Below, in pieces: positions 1 through 8,633 of a stretch of DNA of 64,000 nt (within the stretch, counting starts at the first letter, position 1; every line of letters starts with the position of its first letter). Both the position numbers and the translations under genes were made by a program. The notes under the pieces are model-generated. The model did no database searches and had not been told where the DNA came from. It saw only the letters and a list, made by a program, of their open reading frames with translations. Source of the DNA: Acidimicrobiales bacterium (lineage in GTDB: Bacteria; Actinomycetota; Acidimicrobiia; Acidimicrobiales; Palsa-688); assembly GCA_036378675.1 (NCBI GenBank), contig DASUWA010000054.1, forward strand, positions 89,979-153,978, in the 5' to 3' direction.

Positions 1-252
1 GTCGTCCTCGAGTTCGGCTGCTGCGTTCAGTGCCGCTTCCGCTGGATCAGCTGCCGAAAGAACGCGGGCGGACATCCACCACACTGGCCCGGACGTCAGA
101 TGCCGTTCCACCAAACGGCGGCAAGCCGGGACCAGCCCGGCGGAGTCGGCTTCGGCTATCTCGGCGAGAGCAGCGGCCGCTTCTCGGGCGAGCAGGGACG
201 GGTCGGCCCCGGACGCCCGGGCGACGTAGCGCAGATGCTCTATCGGGTGCAT
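1..252 (-). CDS. Partial conserved actinobacterial protein of unknown function (5' end only)
   Basis: This gene runs off the left edge, and only its first 84 codons are visible. The ATG at 252 shares one base with the TGA stop of the upstream membrane-protein gene (TGATG), which suggests translational coupling. The visible part is helical and rich in Ala, Leu and Arg. It begins MHPIEHLRYVARASG and contains a short Trp-Trp motif (GPVWWMSARVL) near residue 58. I recognise this as resembling hypothetical actinobacterial proteins with the same N-terminus but know no function. The reading frame stays open to base 1. Confidence 0.6.
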   Translation of the reverse strand, partial: MHPIEHLRYVARASGADPSLLAREAAAALAEIAEADSAGLVPACRRLVERHLTSGPVWWMSARVLSAADPAEAALNAAAELEDD

Positions 253-740
253 CAACCGCCTGGCTTGAAGACCATCAGGTACACCGCACCGATCACCAGC
301 ACATTGAACACCCCCCAACCGAACCCCACCTTCTTCTCCAGCAGTTGGAGTTCACCGAGATCCTGCTCCTGGGTCGACGGTTCCGCCCCGCTCTCCAGCT
401 TCCGGACCATCGCGCCGTAGAGACGCTGGTTCCGCTTTATCCAACCGTGGAGCACCCCAACGGCGACGAAGTACACGCCGAGTGCCGCCGAGACCCAGGC
501 GTCGCTGAACTTCACCGTCGAATGGCTGCTCGCCACCGCTCCGATTCCGAACAGCAATGCGGCGTAGATCAGGATTTCCGCCAGTCCCGACACGAGACCG
601 TTGACCTCGATGATCGCCCCGGTGCCTCCTTGGGGCCGGCGCTGGGCCAGGCTCATGTACAGGGCGTTGAACGCGAGGGCGCCGAAGCCGCCGATGACGC
701 CGAGCACGTGCAGCATCACGAGGATGTGGAAGCCGGTCAC
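252..740 (-). CDS. Small integral membrane protein, DUF2269/CopD-like
   Basis: This 162-residue protein has four hydrophobic segments, at roughly residues 5-27, 45-70, 82-100 and 138-158. A charged stretch (about 101-135) lies before the last helix. Length and layout resemble predicted integral membrane proteins of the DUF2269 type, but no catalytic motif is visible and no substrate can be named. It lies 45 bases downstream of clpP on the same strand and overlaps the next gene by one base, so the three genes may be cotranscribed. The family assignment is tentative; the coding call is firm because of the hydrophobic pattern and tight spacing. Confidence 0.7.
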   Translation of the reverse strand: MTGFHILVMLHVLGVIGGFGALAFNALYMSLAQRRPQGGTGAIIEVNGLVSGLAEILIYAALLFGIGAVASSHSTVKFSDAWVSAALGVYFVAVGVLHGWIKRNQRLYGAMVRKLESGAEPSTQEQDLGELQLLEKKVGFGWGVFNVLVIGAVYLMVFKPGG

Positions 741-785
741 GAAGCGTCGACGGTACTGGAATCTGGAACCTGGCCCAGGCCGGTG

Positions 786-1403
786 CTATTGGGAACCGAC
801 GAGGCGAGGGCGCTCCTTCTCCCGTGCTTCGAGGACCTCATCGACCAGTCCGTACTCCTTCGCCTCGACGGCACCGAGGATGTAGTCCCGGTCGGTGTCC
901 TTGGCGACCCTCTCGATCGGCTGCCCGGTGTGGAGGGCGAGGATCTCGTCGACCCGCCGGCGAAGGAACGCGATCTCGCGCGCCTGGTTCTCGATGTCGA
1001 CCGCCTGCCCCTGCGCACCGCCGTGAGGCTGGTGGATCAGAACCCGGGCGTTCGGCAGCGCCGATCGCTTGCCGGGGGCGCCGGCCGCAAGGATCACCGC
1101 CGCACCCGACGCCGCCATACCCATGCAGAACGTCGCCACGTCGGCTCTGATCACTTGCATCGTGTCGTAGATGGCAAGGGTCGCGGTCACCGAACCTCCG
1201 GGGCTGTTGATGTAGAGCGCGATGTCCTTGTCCGGGTCCTCTGATTCGAGGTGGAGCAGCTGCGCGGTGAGCAGGTTGGCGGTGGTGTCGTTGATCTCGG
1301 TCCCGAGGACGACAATCCGGTCCTTGAGCAGCCGGGAGTAGATGTCATACGCGCGCTCACCCTTGGGCGACTGCTCGATGACGGTGGGGACGAGATAGCT
1401 CAC
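786..1403 (-). CDS. clpP: ATP-dependent Clp protease proteolytic subunit ClpP
   Basis: This 205-residue serine protease subunit forms the barrel that degrades proteins unfolded by ClpX or ClpC. The nucleophile Ser99 lies in MGMAASGA, His124 in LIHQPHGG, and Asp173 follows in DTDRDYIL; together they give the Clp triad. INSPGGS near residue 65 is the usual oxyanion region. The start is GTG at 1403, chosen because a perfect AGGAGG lies at 1409-1414. Actinobacteria often carry clpP1-clpP2 next to tig and clpX; here a single clpP stands beside an SRPBCC-ArsR pair, so it may be an extra or separated copy. A dyad at 1417-1434 sits just upstream of its ribosome site. Confidence 0.95.
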   Translation of the reverse strand: MSYLVPTVIEQSPKGERAYDIYSRLLKDRIVVLGTEINDTTANLLTAQLLHLESEDPDKDIALYINSPGGSVTATLAIYDTMQVIRADVATFCMGMAASGAAVILAAGAPGKRSALPNARVLIHQPHGGAQGQAVDIENQAREIAFLRRRVDEILALHTGQPIERVAKDTDRDYILGAVEAKEYGLVDEVLEAREKERPRLVGSQ

Positions 1404-1408
1404 TTAGG

Positions 1409-1414
1409 CCTCCT
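1409..1414 (-). promoter_or_regulatory. Ribosome binding site deciding the clpP GTG start
   Basis: The minus strand reads AGGAGG followed by five bases and GTG at 1403. The match is perfect and supports GTG over any downstream ATG. Confidence 0.8.
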
Positions 1415-1416
1415 AG

Positions 1417-1434
1417 TGCAACCGAGTAGTTGCA
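1417..1434. promoter_or_regulatory. Operator-like dyad TGCAAC-N6-GTTGCA, copy 1 (clpP proximal)
   Basis: The six-base arms are perfect inverted repeats around CGAGTA. The dyad lies two bases upstream of the clpP ribosome site and in the gap shared with the divergent SRPBCC-ArsR operon. The same architecture recurs 41 bases away. ArsR-family repressors commonly bind such spaced dyads, so the ArsR product at 1975-2328 is the natural candidate ligand; that link is inference. Confidence 0.65.
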
Positions 1435-1457
1435 GGTTATGCTTAGCCTAACGGTTG

Positions 1458-1475
1458 TGCAACTATTTGGTTGCA
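1458..1475. promoter_or_regulatory. Operator-like dyad TGCAAC-N6-GTTGCA, copy 2 (SRPBCC proximal)
   Basis: This is a perfect inverted repeat around TATTTG, with the same arms and spacer length as the copy at 1417-1434. The centres are 41 bases apart, close to four helical turns, so two dimers could sit on one DNA face. It lies 28 bases upstream of the SRPBCC start. Confidence 0.65.
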
Positions 1476-1502
1476 GGGATTCTCGAGGATCAGGAGGTGC
1501 CG

Positions 1503-1988
1503 GTGATCCGACGCCAAGTAGTAATACCCGCCAGCCCGGACCGGGTTTGGGAGGCGTTGACCGACCCCGAATCGCTCAGGGGATGGTTCGGCGGCGAGTT
1601 CGACTGGGAGCTGACCGAAGGATCGCAGCTGGGGTTCCGCGCTGAGAGCGGAGACGAGCGCCGAGGACGGGTCGAAGAGGTTCGGCCCGAGCGGCGCCTC
1701 CGGTTCGTGTGGTGGCCCGCCGGCAAGGCCGGCGAGGCCGGCGAAGCGAGCGACGCCGGCGACGCGAGCGAGGTCTCGTACACGCTTGAACCCGTCGATG
1801 AAGGGGTGAGGCTCACCGTCCAGGAGCGGCCCGTGCCCGGTGCTCCCGCAGCGACCTCTGGCCCGACGGCGCGGGCGAGGGCCGGCGCCTTGGCGTCCCG
1901 GCATGAAGCGCCCGGGTGGACCGCTTGGGACACCCGCCTGGCCGGCGCTTGGGCCGGCATCGCGGAAGTCGGTCGTGCGCGGGCCTGA
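1503..1988 (+). CDS. SRPBCC (AHSA1-like) domain protein
   Basis: This is a 161-residue START/Bet v1-fold protein of the Activator-of-Hsp90 homology type. It opens with VIRRQVVIPASPDRVWEALT and carries the family-typical DPESLRGWFGGEF. The GTG at 1503 is preferred because AGGAGG at 1492-1497 sits five bases upstream; a longer in-frame version from 1455 would run through the operator dyad. A repetitive Ala-Gly-Glu-Asp stretch near residues 73-90 comes from GCCGGCGA-like DNA repeats and looks like an expansion in a loop. The gene overlaps the downstream ArsR gene by 14 bases; ArsR-SRPBCC pairs are a common actinobacterial arrangement. Its ligand is unknown. Confidence 0.85.
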   Translation: MIRRQVVIPASPDRVWEALTDPESLRGWFGGEFDWELTEGSQLGFRAESGDERRGRVEEVRPERRLRFVWWPAGKAGEAGEASDAGDASEVSYTLEPVDEGVRLTVQERPVPGAPAATSGPTARARAGALASRHEAPGWTAWDTRLAGAWAGIAEVGRARA

Positions 1989-2328
1989 GCCAGAAAACTC
2001 TCAGCCCGAAGCGGCAGACGTCTTCTCTGCGCTGGCGGACCCGACCCGCCGGCAACTTCTGGACCGGCTGTCATCTGAGGGCCCGATGAGCGCCACCGAG
2101 CTGGCCCGGGACTACCCGGTCTCCCGCCAGGCAGTCGTCAAGCACCTCAGCACCCTCACCGGTGCGGGGTTGCTCCGCCCCGAACGCCACGGACGGGAGG
2201 TGCTGTATGGAGTCGATCCCCGTCGCCTCACCGAGGTCTCGTCCTGGCTGCGTGACGTGGGAGAACAGTGGGACCGCCGGCTCGAAGCGCTGACCCGGCA
2301 ACTCCGGGATACTGGGACTACCCGATGA
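1975..2328 (+). CDS. ArsR-family transcriptional regulator
   Basis: This is a 117-residue winged-helix protein. [20 protein letters not shown] followed by a recognition helix around [12 protein letters not shown] is the classic ArsR core. No metal-binding Cys pair is visible, so it is likely not a metal sensor. The GTG at 1975 is the most plausible start; it overlaps the SRPBCC stop by 14 bases. The likely target is the pair of TGCAAC-N6-GTTGCA dyads upstream of its own operon and clpP. The 3' end overlaps the convergent fumarase gene by 11 bases. Confidence 0.88.
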   Translation: MRGPEPENSQPEAADVFSALADPTRRQLLDRLSSEGPMSATELARDYPVSRQAVVKHLSTLTGAGLLRPERHGREVLYGVDPRRLTEVSSWLRDVGEQWDRRLEALTRQLRDTGTTR

Positions 2329-3715
2329 TGCCGCCTCGCGTCATCGCTTCGACGTCGAGCGCGCGATCAACCTCCTCTTCGGTGAGAAGGCCCCGTTCCA
2401 GGACCAGGGTTCGAAGGTCCTTACCCTCGGTGAGAGACTCCTTGATCACTTTCGCGGTTTCCTCGTAACCGATGTAGGGCGCGAGCGCCGTGCCGATCGA
2501 CGGGGACGACAAGGCGTAAGTCCGGCAACGCTCGACGTTGGCCTCGATCCCGGCGATGCACTTGTCCGCGAAGACAATGCTCACCTTCTCCAGCAGCCGC
2601 ATCGACTCCAACAGGTTCCGCGCGATGACAGGAAGCATCACGTTGAGCTCGAAGTTGCCCATCGCGCCGGCGAAGCCGACGGCGGCGTCGTTGCCGATCA
2701 CCTGCGCGACGACCTGCGAGACCGCCTCGGCAGCGACAGGATTGACCTTTCCGGGCATGATCGACGACCCAGGCTGCAGATCGGGAATTCGGATTTCCGC
2801 CAGGCCGGTTCGGGGGCCGCTTCCCATCCATCGCAGATCAGTCGCGCATTTGAACAAAGAGACCGCGATGGTGCGCAGAACCCCCGAGGCCTCCACTAAC
2901 GCGTCGCGAGCACCTTGAGCCTCGAAATGATCCCGTGCCTCGGTCAACGGAAGGCTTCGGTCCTCGGCGAGGCGCTTGATCACACGAGGGGCGAAAGATT
3001 TCGGCGCGTTGATTCCCGTGCCGACCGCGGTCCCGCCGAGAGGAAGCTCGGCAACCCGAGGGAGAGACGCTTGAAGCCGTTCGATTCCGTGCTCGACCGC
3101 CGCCGCGTAGCCGCCGAACTCCTGACCGAGCGTTACCGGAGTGGCATCCATCAGGTGGGTGCGCCCGGACTTGACGACCGACTTGAACTGGCGGCTCTTC
3201 TTCCTCAACGCCTTAGCCAGGTGATCGAGCGCCGGGATCAGCCGGTATTCGATCTCCGATGCAGCAGCGAGGTGGATCGCCGATGGAAACACGTCGTTGG
3301 ACGATTGGGACGCGTTGACCTGGTCGTTGGGGTGAACCTTCTCCCCTAGCCGCTCGGTGGCAAGGGTTGCGAGCACCTCGTTCATGTTCATGTTCGACGA
3401 CGTGCCCGACCCGGTTTGAAAGACGTCGACGGGGAACTCGCTGTCCCATTTGCCGGCTGCGACCTCCTCGGCGGCTGAATGGATGGCGTCGGCGACTTTC
3501 CTGTCGATGATCTTGAGCCGTGCGTTTTCCATCGCGGCGGCTCCCTTGATGGCAGCCAACGCGGATATGAGAGCTCGCTCGATGCTCATCCCCGATATCG
3601 GGAAGTTGTCAACCGCACGCTGGGTCTGGGCCTGGTACTTCGCTTCCTTGGGGACGCGTACGTCCCCCATCGAGTCGTGCTCGACGCGGAACTCGCCGCT
3701 GCTGCCGCTGCTCAT
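2318..3715 (-). CDS. fumC: Class II fumarate hydratase
   Basis: The product interconverts fumarate and malate in the citric acid cycle as an iron-independent cytosolic tetramer. The 465-residue length fits class II. The signature [11 protein letters not shown] is at about residues 313-323; upstream are [23 protein letters not shown] and [10 protein letters not shown], the substrate-binding segments. The C-terminus EALTRGGIIG-like ([10 protein letters not shown]) is typical of fumarases rather than aspartases. ATG at 3715 gives the usual length; an in-frame GTG at 3733 is the alternative. Upstream lie two direct repeats that include TTGACC on its own strand. Confidence 0.96.
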   Translation of the reverse strand: MSSGSSGEFRVEHDSMGDVRVPKEAKYQAQTQRAVDNFPISGMSIERALISALAAIKGAAAMENARLKIIDRKVADAIHSAAEEVAAGKWDSEFPVDVFQTGSGTSSNMNMNEVLATLATERLGEKVHPNDQVNASQSSNDVFPSAIHLAAASEIEYRLIPALDHLAKALRKKSRQFKSVVKSGRTHLMDATPVTLGQEFGGYAAAVEHGIERLQASLPRVAELPLGGTAVGTGINAPKSFAPRVIKRLAEDRSLPLTEARDHFEAQGARDALVEASGVLRTIAVSLFKCATDLRWMGSGPRTGLAEIRIPDLQPGSSIMPGKVNPVAAEAVSQVVAQVIGNDAAVGFAGAMGNFELNVMLPVIARNLLESMRLLEKVSIVFADKCIAGIEANVERCRTYALSSPSIGTALAPYIGYEETAKVIKESLTEGKDLRTLVLERGLLTEEEVDRALDVEAMTRGGIIG

Positions 3716-3742
3716 GGTGGGAACGTACTGCACCTATGTCAC

Positions 3743-3773
3743 TAGAGGTCAAGGCTGCCAGTAGAGGTCAAGG
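3743..3773. repeat. Two direct repeats TAGAGGTCAAGG, 19-base period
   Basis: Identical 12-base copies occupy 3743-3754 and 3762-3773 in the gap between divergent fumC and the NlpC/P60 gene. On the fumC strand each copy reads CCTTGACCTCTA, so each contains a -35-like TTGACC. They could be a regulator site or a duplicated promoter element. Confidence 0.6.
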
Positions 3774-3794
3774 TAGGGGACTCTGTTACCGATG

Positions 3795-3822
3795 TTGACC
3801 ATGTGGCTGTTGTGACTAGAGT
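3795..3822 (+). promoter_or_regulatory. Possible promoter of the NlpC/P60 gene
   Basis: TTGACC at 3795-3800 and TAGAGT at 3817-3822 are separated by 16 bases, close to the primary sigma consensus. They sit about 47 bases upstream of the GTG at 3869. Confidence 0.4.
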
Positions 3823-3868
3823 TGACGGCGGATAGGGCGCGAGGCCCCGTCCCGAGGATCGCCTGTCC

Positions 3869-5164
3869 GTGATCGACATGCTCCACGCCGCTGCCGGGAA
3901 GCTCCGGGCTCTTGCCGCGTTGGCGGCCATAGCCGTGACGGCCACCGCCGGGTCAGCCCTCGGCGGAGCGCCGGCTGCATGGGCCGACGGCGGAACGTCC
4001 GGTAACACGGGAAGCGGGATATCAGCCGCCGGCTCGGGCGGGTCGAACCAGTCGGCGCTACAGGTACAGGCCCAGGAGCTCGCCGCCCAGATCCTGGCGG
4101 ACGGGCGCCGGCTCGACCAGATGGCCGAGGCGGTGAACGCGGCGCAGCTGCGAAGCCAGCAGCTGGCATCCCGGCTGGCAGCCTTGCAGTCGGACATGGC
4201 GCAAACCGATGCGGAGGCGGTTGCCGCAAAGGCAGCCCTCAGACAGCAGGCGGTCTTGTCCTATGTGGTCGGGGGCGCGCCGGCGATCAGCTCGGTGCCG
4301 CGGAGCGCCCGGACCGATCCCAACCTGGCCATCTCCTACGCCGAGATAGTGACCGGCGGACAGAAGCGGGCGGTCGAGGCTTACCGGGCGGCGTTGGCGG
4401 CGCAGGCCTCTGACGCCCAGCGGGTCCTCGTAGCTCAACACGAAGCCGCGGTAAATCTCCAGCAGCTCGAAGCGGCACGTTCGTCGGCGGCACAGGCCGA
4501 CACGGCCCGGCGCCAATCACTGTCCCAGGTGACCGGCGAGCTGGCCGTTCTCGTCGCGCAGGTTCAAGCTGCGCAGGAGGCGGCCGCGAAAGCCGCGGTC
4601 CTCACCTCTACAACCCCGCGACCGGTTGGTCATGGGGTGACCCCGTCAACCCCTCCGTCGACGTCGGCCACCACGACGCGCCACTACAACCCGCCGGCGG
4701 CTCAGCCCACGACCCCGGGGTTCTACCGGACGACGACCACTTCGCCGGCTACGGCAGCACAGCCCCAGAGCGGCTCGCCGCAAGGCGGGCAGGTCGGCGC
4801 GCAGGCACCCGGGGCCAACAAGGCGACCGCTTACGCGAGAGCACAACTCGGCAAGCCCTACCAGTGGGGCGCCGCCGGACCAAACTCCTTCGACTGCTCG
4901 GGTCTCACCATGATGGCCTGGCGGCAGGCCGGTGTGTCCTTCCCGCATCTCGCCCAGGACCAGTACGACATGACTCAGCGGGAATCGATCTCCGAAACGC
5001 TTCCAGGCGACCTGATCTTCTTCGGGACTCCGAGCAACGTGTACCACGTCGGCGTCTACATAGGTAACGGCCAGATGATCGACGCGCCAGAGACCGGCCA
5101 GAACGTGAGCATCCAGTCGATCTACTGGTCGGACCTCCTCGGCGCGGGGCGGGTCACCGGCTAG
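3869..5164 (+). CDS. Secreted NlpC/P60 peptidoglycan endopeptidase
   Basis: This 431-residue secreted cell-wall hydrolase has an N-terminal signal peptide (hydrophobic 12-35, cleavage plausible after AWA). It is followed by an Ala/Gln-rich coiled coil (about 60-240), a Thr/Pro/Ser-rich linker (about 250-315) and a C-terminal NlpC/P60 domain. The catalytic Cys is in NSFDCSGLTM and the His in VYHVGVYIGNG. The layout matches actinobacterial RipA-like enzymes that cleave stem-peptide bonds during septum splitting. The start is GTG at 3869, with ATG at 3878 as an alternative that would still keep the signal peptide. Confidence 0.92.
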   Translation: MIDMLHAAAGKLRALAALAAIAVTATAGSALGGAPAAWADGGTSGNTGSGISAAGSGGSNQSALQVQAQELAAQILADGRRLDQMAEAVNAAQLRSQQLASRLAALQSDMAQTDAEAVAAKAALRQQAVLSYVVGGAPAISSVPRSARTDPNLAISYAEIVTGGQKRAVEAYRAALAAQASDAQRVLVAQHEAAVNLQQLEAARSSAAQADTARRQSLSQVTGELAVLVAQVQAAQEAAAKAAVLTSTTPRPVGHGVTPSTPPSTSATTTRHYNPPAAQPTTPGFYRTTTTSPATAAQPQSGSPQGGQVGAQAPGANKATAYARAQLGKPYQWGAAGPNSFDCSGLTMMAWRQAGVSFPHLAQDQYDMTQRESISETLPGDLIFFGTPSNVYHVGVYIGNGQMIDAPETGQNVSIQSIYWSDLLGAGRVTG

Positions 5165-5185
5165 CCGGCCGCGTACCATCCCTCC

Positions 5186-6103
5186 ATGCGAATCGGAATC
5201 CACGGAGGGCCAACCGGCCGGGGGGACAACGCGATCGGCGAGATGATCGTCACCGCACGGAAAGCGTCCGAACTCGGCCTGAACTACTGGGTGCCGCAGC
5301 TGACGGATGTCGACGCGTTGACGGCGCTGGCCGTTATTGGGAGGGAGGTTCCCGGGCTACAAGTCGGCACGGCAGTTGTTCCTACGTACCCGCGCCATCC
5401 GATGGTGATGGCGATGCAGGCATTAACGGTGCAAGCCGCCACCGGCGGGAACCTTGTCCTCGGCATCGGGCTTTCGCACCAAGTGGTGATCGAGGGCGCC
5501 TTCGGGATCGATTTTTCCAAACCGATCCGGCACATGCGCGAGTACCTCGAGATCCTCATGCCGCTCCTGCACGACGGCAAGGTCACCTTCGAAGGCGAGG
5601 AGTTGACCGCACGAACCTTCGCGCCGCTGCGGGTTGCGGGGGCTTCGGCGCCACCCGTCGTCGTCGCCGCGCTGGGGACGCAGATGCTCAACCTGGCAGG
5701 ACGTGTCGCCGACGGGACCGCCCTGTGGATGGTCGGCGAGCACACCCTCGCGACCCATATCGTGCCGACCATCACCAAGGCCGCCGAAGCTGCGGGACGG
5801 CCCGCGCCCCGAGTCGTCGTGGGCCTCCCGGTCTGCGTGACCGCCGATCCCGGCGCTGCCAGGGAGCAGGCTGCGAGCGCGTTCGGCTACTACAACAACC
5901 TCCCGTCGTACCGGGCAATGCTCGACAAGGAAGGCGCCGGCGGCCCGGCCGACCTCGCGATCGTCGGAGACGAGGAGACGGTCTCCAGTTCACTTCGCCG
6001 TCTATTCGACGTCGGCGCAACCGAGCTGAGCCTTCCGGTGTTCGGGTCGAGAGACGACCGAAACCGGACGCTGGCTCTGCTGTCAGAGTTGGGGCGGGGG
6101 TAG
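5186..6103 (+). CDS. LLM-class (F420-dependent type) oxidoreductase
   Basis: This is a 305-residue luciferase-like TIM-barrel protein. The N-terminus MRIGIHGG and the barrel segments NLVLGIGLSHQ, PIRHMREYLEILMPLL and VGDEETVSSSLRRL are typical of the mycobacterial-type LLM family, whose members mostly use coenzyme F420. No substrate can be inferred. Its stop lies two bases before the quinone-reductase gene, so the two are probably cotranscribed and may act on related compounds. Confidence 0.88.
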   Translation: MRIGIHGGPTGRGDNAIGEMIVTARKASELGLNYWVPQLTDVDALTALAVIGREVPGLQVGTAVVPTYPRHPMVMAMQALTVQAATGGNLVLGIGLSHQVVIEGAFGIDFSKPIRHMREYLEILMPLLHDGKVTFEGEELTARTFAPLRVAGASAPPVVVAALGTQMLNLAGRVADGTALWMVGEHTLATHIVPTITKAAEAAGRPAPRVVVGLPVCVTADPGAAREQAASAFGYYNNLPSYRAMLDKEGAGGPADLAIVGDEETVSSSLRRLFDVGATELSLPVFGSRDDRNRTLALLSELGRG

Positions 6104-6105
6104 CC

Positions 6106-7050
6106 ATGCGGGCGGTCGTTATCGGAGCCGGAGGATCGCTGGAGGTTCGTGAGAGGGCCGACCCAGAGCCCGGATACGGCCAGATACTCGTCCGTGTCCG
6201 GGCCGCGGGCATCAACGCCGCCGACCTGCTCCAGCGGTTAGGGCTGTATCCGGCGCCGCCTGGCGTCCCCGCTGACATTCCCGGCCTCGAGTTCGCCGGC
6301 GAGGTTGTCAGCTGCGGACCGGGGGCGGACCGGTTCAAGCCGGGCGATCGAGTCATGTCGCTCGCCGCCGGCGGAGCGCAGGCGGAGATGTGCGTCGTTC
6401 ACGAGCGCGAGGCGATGCCGGTCCCGTCCGGTCTCACGTGGACCGAGGCAGGAGCCCTCCCGGAGGCTTACACGACCGCACACGACGCACTGATATCGCA
6501 GGCCGATCTCCGTTTCGGCGAGCGACTGTGCGTGCACGGCGCGGCAGGCGGTGTAGGAACCGCGGCCGTCCAACTCGGCGTCGCCGCCGGCGCGACGGTG
6601 ATTGCGACGGTGCGCTCGCCCGACAAAAGAGACGCGGTGGCCGCGCTGGGCGCCAGTGTTGTCGACCCGGCGGCCACCGTCGAACACGGGCCGTACGACG
6701 TGATCCTCGAGCTGGTCGGCGCTCCGAACCTGAGCGCGAACATGGAAGCCCTCGCCAATGGCGGGAGGCTCTGCGTCATCGGCATCGGCGCCGGCGCGGT
6801 CGGGGAGATCAACCTCGGACTACTCATGGCGCGCCGCGGCAGGATTCACGGGTCGACGCTCAGAGCGAGACCGCTGGAGAGCAAGGCGCACGCAGCCCGG
6901 CGGGTTGAGGCACAGGTTCTGCCGCTGTTCGAGGCGGGCAAGCTGTCGGTGCCCATCGACTCCGAGTTTCCGCTAGCCGAGGCCGAGAAGGCGTACGACC
7001 ATTTCGCGGCCGGCGGAAAGTTCGGGAAGATCGTCCTGACGTTCGATTAG
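6106..7050 (+). CDS. Zinc-free NADPH:quinone oxidoreductase-like (MDR superfamily)
   Basis: This is a 314-residue medium-chain dehydrogenase/reductase. It has the GroES-like half (residues 1-125, with INAADLLQRLG and PGLEFAGEV) and a Rossmann half with VHGAAGGVGTAAVQLG near residue 145. The structural-zinc Cys cluster is absent, as in quinone reductases and crotonyl-type enzymes. The start at 6106 is the ATG after the LLM stop. A longer open frame upstream is a shadow of the LLM gene. It overlaps the convergent DUF1707 gene by four bases. Confidence 0.9.
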   Translation: MRAVVIGAGGSLEVRERADPEPGYGQILVRVRAAGINAADLLQRLGLYPAPPGVPADIPGLEFAGEVVSCGPGADRFKPGDRVMSLAAGGAQAEMCVVHEREAMPVPSGLTWTEAGALPEAYTTAHDALISQADLRFGERLCVHGAAGGVGTAAVQLGVAAGATVIATVRSPDKRDAVAALGASVVDPAATVEHGPYDVILELVGAPNLSANMEALANGGRLCVIGIGAGAVGEINLGLLMARRGRIHGSTLRARPLESKAHAARRVEAQVLPLFEAGKLSVPIDSEFPLAEAEKAYDHFAAGGKFGKIVLTFD

Positions 7051-7535
7051 CGAACTCTCCGTTTGGCTGCGGCAGCCTGCACCATCCCGACGACCCAGCC
7101 GGCGAGCAGCACGGCAGCCCATGTCCACGACACCGTCACCAGCAACACGATTGCGGCGACGACCACGGCAACCACGAGCAGCGCGGTCAGCGTCGACGCC
7201 AGCCTGCTCGAGCCCAACGCGCCGTCGGAGCCGAGATTGCCGCCGGCCGACCCGAACGGCGGAAGGTGGGCGAAAGGAGCTGAACGGCGGCGTCCGTTGT
7301 CGCGTGCGCGGCGATGCCGCCTCTGATCCTCGCCCGGAGCGGACGGATCGGCGATCCGCAGTATGGGGAGGTCGGACAGAACCGCGTCAAGCTCCTCGAG
7401 GCGTTCGGCGGCCATCGCCTTTTCGATGCGGCGGCCGTATTCGTCCATGTCGATCCTGCCGGCGGCGCAGTGCCGCCTCAGCTCGTCGACGGTCCTCTGC
7501 CTCTCCGTGTCCGACACTCGCATCCTGCTTCGCAT
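7047..7535 (-). CDS. DUF1707 domain membrane protein
   Basis: This 162-residue protein has an N-terminal DUF1707 domain (about residues 4-60). It carries the diagnostic RVSDTERQRTVDELRRHCAAG followed closely by GRIDMDEYGRRIEKA, then a basic linker and one or two membrane segments (about 112-155). DUF1707 is an actinobacterial domain of unknown function, often on small membrane proteins. The gene lies 33 bases downstream of the DMT transporter on the same strand. Confidence 0.85.
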   Translation of the reverse strand: MRSRMRVSDTERQRTVDELRRHCAAGRIDMDEYGRRIEKAMAAERLEELDAVLSDLPILRIADPSAPGEDQRRHRRARDNGRRRSAPFAHLPPFGSAGGNLGSDGALGSSRLASTLTALLVVAVVVAAIVLLVTVSWTWAAVLLAGWVVGMVQAAAAKRRVR

Positions 7536-7568
7536 CGTAGAGCGCCGGACGTTGTTCCGGGTAAGGGC

Positions 7569-8438
7569 CTAGGTAGGCCGGGATCTCGATTCGTGGACCG
7601 TGCGGCCCGCCTCCGACCGGGCGAGCACGAACACGCCTACCGTCATGGCAGCCAGCGCGACGACCTCCAGAGCGATCGCCGGCCCGCTCGCCGAGATGGT
7701 CTCGCCAAACACGAAAACACCGATAAGGATGCTCACGACGGGGTCGATCACCGACATCGGGGGAAGCGAGGCCTCGAGAGATCCCGCCTGGAATGCGCTC
7801 TGAGCGACGAGCATCCCGCCGACTCCGGCCGCCGCAAGCGCGTACGGCGGCCAATGCCCCAGAAGGTGCAATACACCGCCAGACAACAGATGCGAGCTGG
7901 TCTTGGTCAGCCCGGCCGCCAGCCCGTACACGACGCCCGCGGAGGAGGACAGCAGCGCCGCCCTCTGCCAGGCGGGCCGCCCAAGGCTCGCCGCCACCAT
8001 GAGAAAGGACAGGCCGCCGGTGCTGACGACCAGGAGCACCCACTCGACTCCCCCGGCATCCGGCCGGCCTTTCGACGGCTGGGCCACGGTTAGAAAGGCG
8101 GCGAGGCCGGCGCAGACCATCATTGCGGCCACCCAGTCCCACCGTCCCAGGCGGCGACCGGACCACGCCGCTCCGATCGGCAAGGCGAATAGCAAGCCTA
8201 AGACGAGGAGAGGCTGGACGACCACGAGCGGACCGTTTCCGAGTGCGATGAACTGAAATACGTAACCGCCGATGTCGCACCCGAATCCGAGCACCCAAAT
8301 TGGGTTGCGAAGCAACCGGGTGAGCAGCCCGATCCGAAGAGCGGTCTCCTCGGGTTGGGCCGCTGCCCCCCGCTGCTGGAGGACCGAGGCCAGCGCGTAC
8401 AGCAGCGCTGACAACAGCGCGCAGACCACGGCCAACAC
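7569..8438 (-). CDS. DMT-superfamily (EamA-like) transporter
   Basis: This 289-residue integral membrane protein has about nine to ten hydrophobic helices in two repeats, the usual layout of drug/metabolite transporters. MLAVVCALLSALLYALASVLQQ at the N-terminus and the second-half segment IDPVVSILIGVFVFGE are typical of the family. Substrate cannot be inferred. The ATG at 8438 is the first good start; the gene is 85 bases from the tRNA-Leu on the opposite strand. Confidence 0.85.
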   Translation of the reverse strand: MLAVVCALLSALLYALASVLQQRGAAAQPEETALRIGLLTRLLRNPIWVLGFGCDIGGYVFQFIALGNGPLVVVQPLLVLGLLFALPIGAAWSGRRLGRWDWVAAMMVCAGLAAFLTVAQPSKGRPDAGGVEWVLLVVSTGGLSFLMVAASLGRPAWQRAALLSSSAGVVYGLAAGLTKTSSHLLSGGVLHLLGHWPPYALAAAGVGGMLVAQSAFQAGSLEASLPPMSVIDPVVSILIGVFVFGETISASGPAIALEVVALAAMTVGVFVLARSEAGRTVHESRSRPT

Positions 8439-8523
8439 GCCGGAAGGCTACGGCATCCAGTAGACGGGTGAGCGGCGGTACGCGGCGGTACCGGATCCGT
8501 GCGAGACTTCCGGGTCGTTGCTC

Positions 8524-8606
8524 GGGCGCGTGGTGGAACGGTAGACACAGCGGGCTTAAACCCTGCTGCTCTTGCGAGCATGAGGGTTCGACTCCCTCCG
8601 CGCCCA
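8524..8606 (+). tRNA. tRNA-Leu (anticodon TAA)
   Basis: The acceptor GGGCGCG (8524-8530) pairs with CGCGCCC (8599-8605), with discriminator A at 8606. The anticodon stem GCGGG/CCTGC encloses loop CTTAAAC, giving anticodon TAA at 8557-8559. A long variable arm (GCTCTTGCGAGC region) and the T-arm GGGTTCGACTCCC complete a class II tRNA. CCA is not encoded. It reads UUA, a rare codon in this GC-rich DNA. Confidence 0.95.
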
Positions 8607-8633
8607 CTGCGAACTGACTGACCCGGCGGGCCC

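Noticed and set aside
30..1244. 404-codon open frame on the plus strand
   Set aside because: It is antisense to clpP and the membrane-protein gene; it is Arg/His-rich shadow sequence without a ribosome site.
5725..6105. N-terminal extension of the quinone-reductase frame
   Set aside because: It is a shifted-frame shadow of the LLM gene; the MDR fold begins exactly at ATG 6106.
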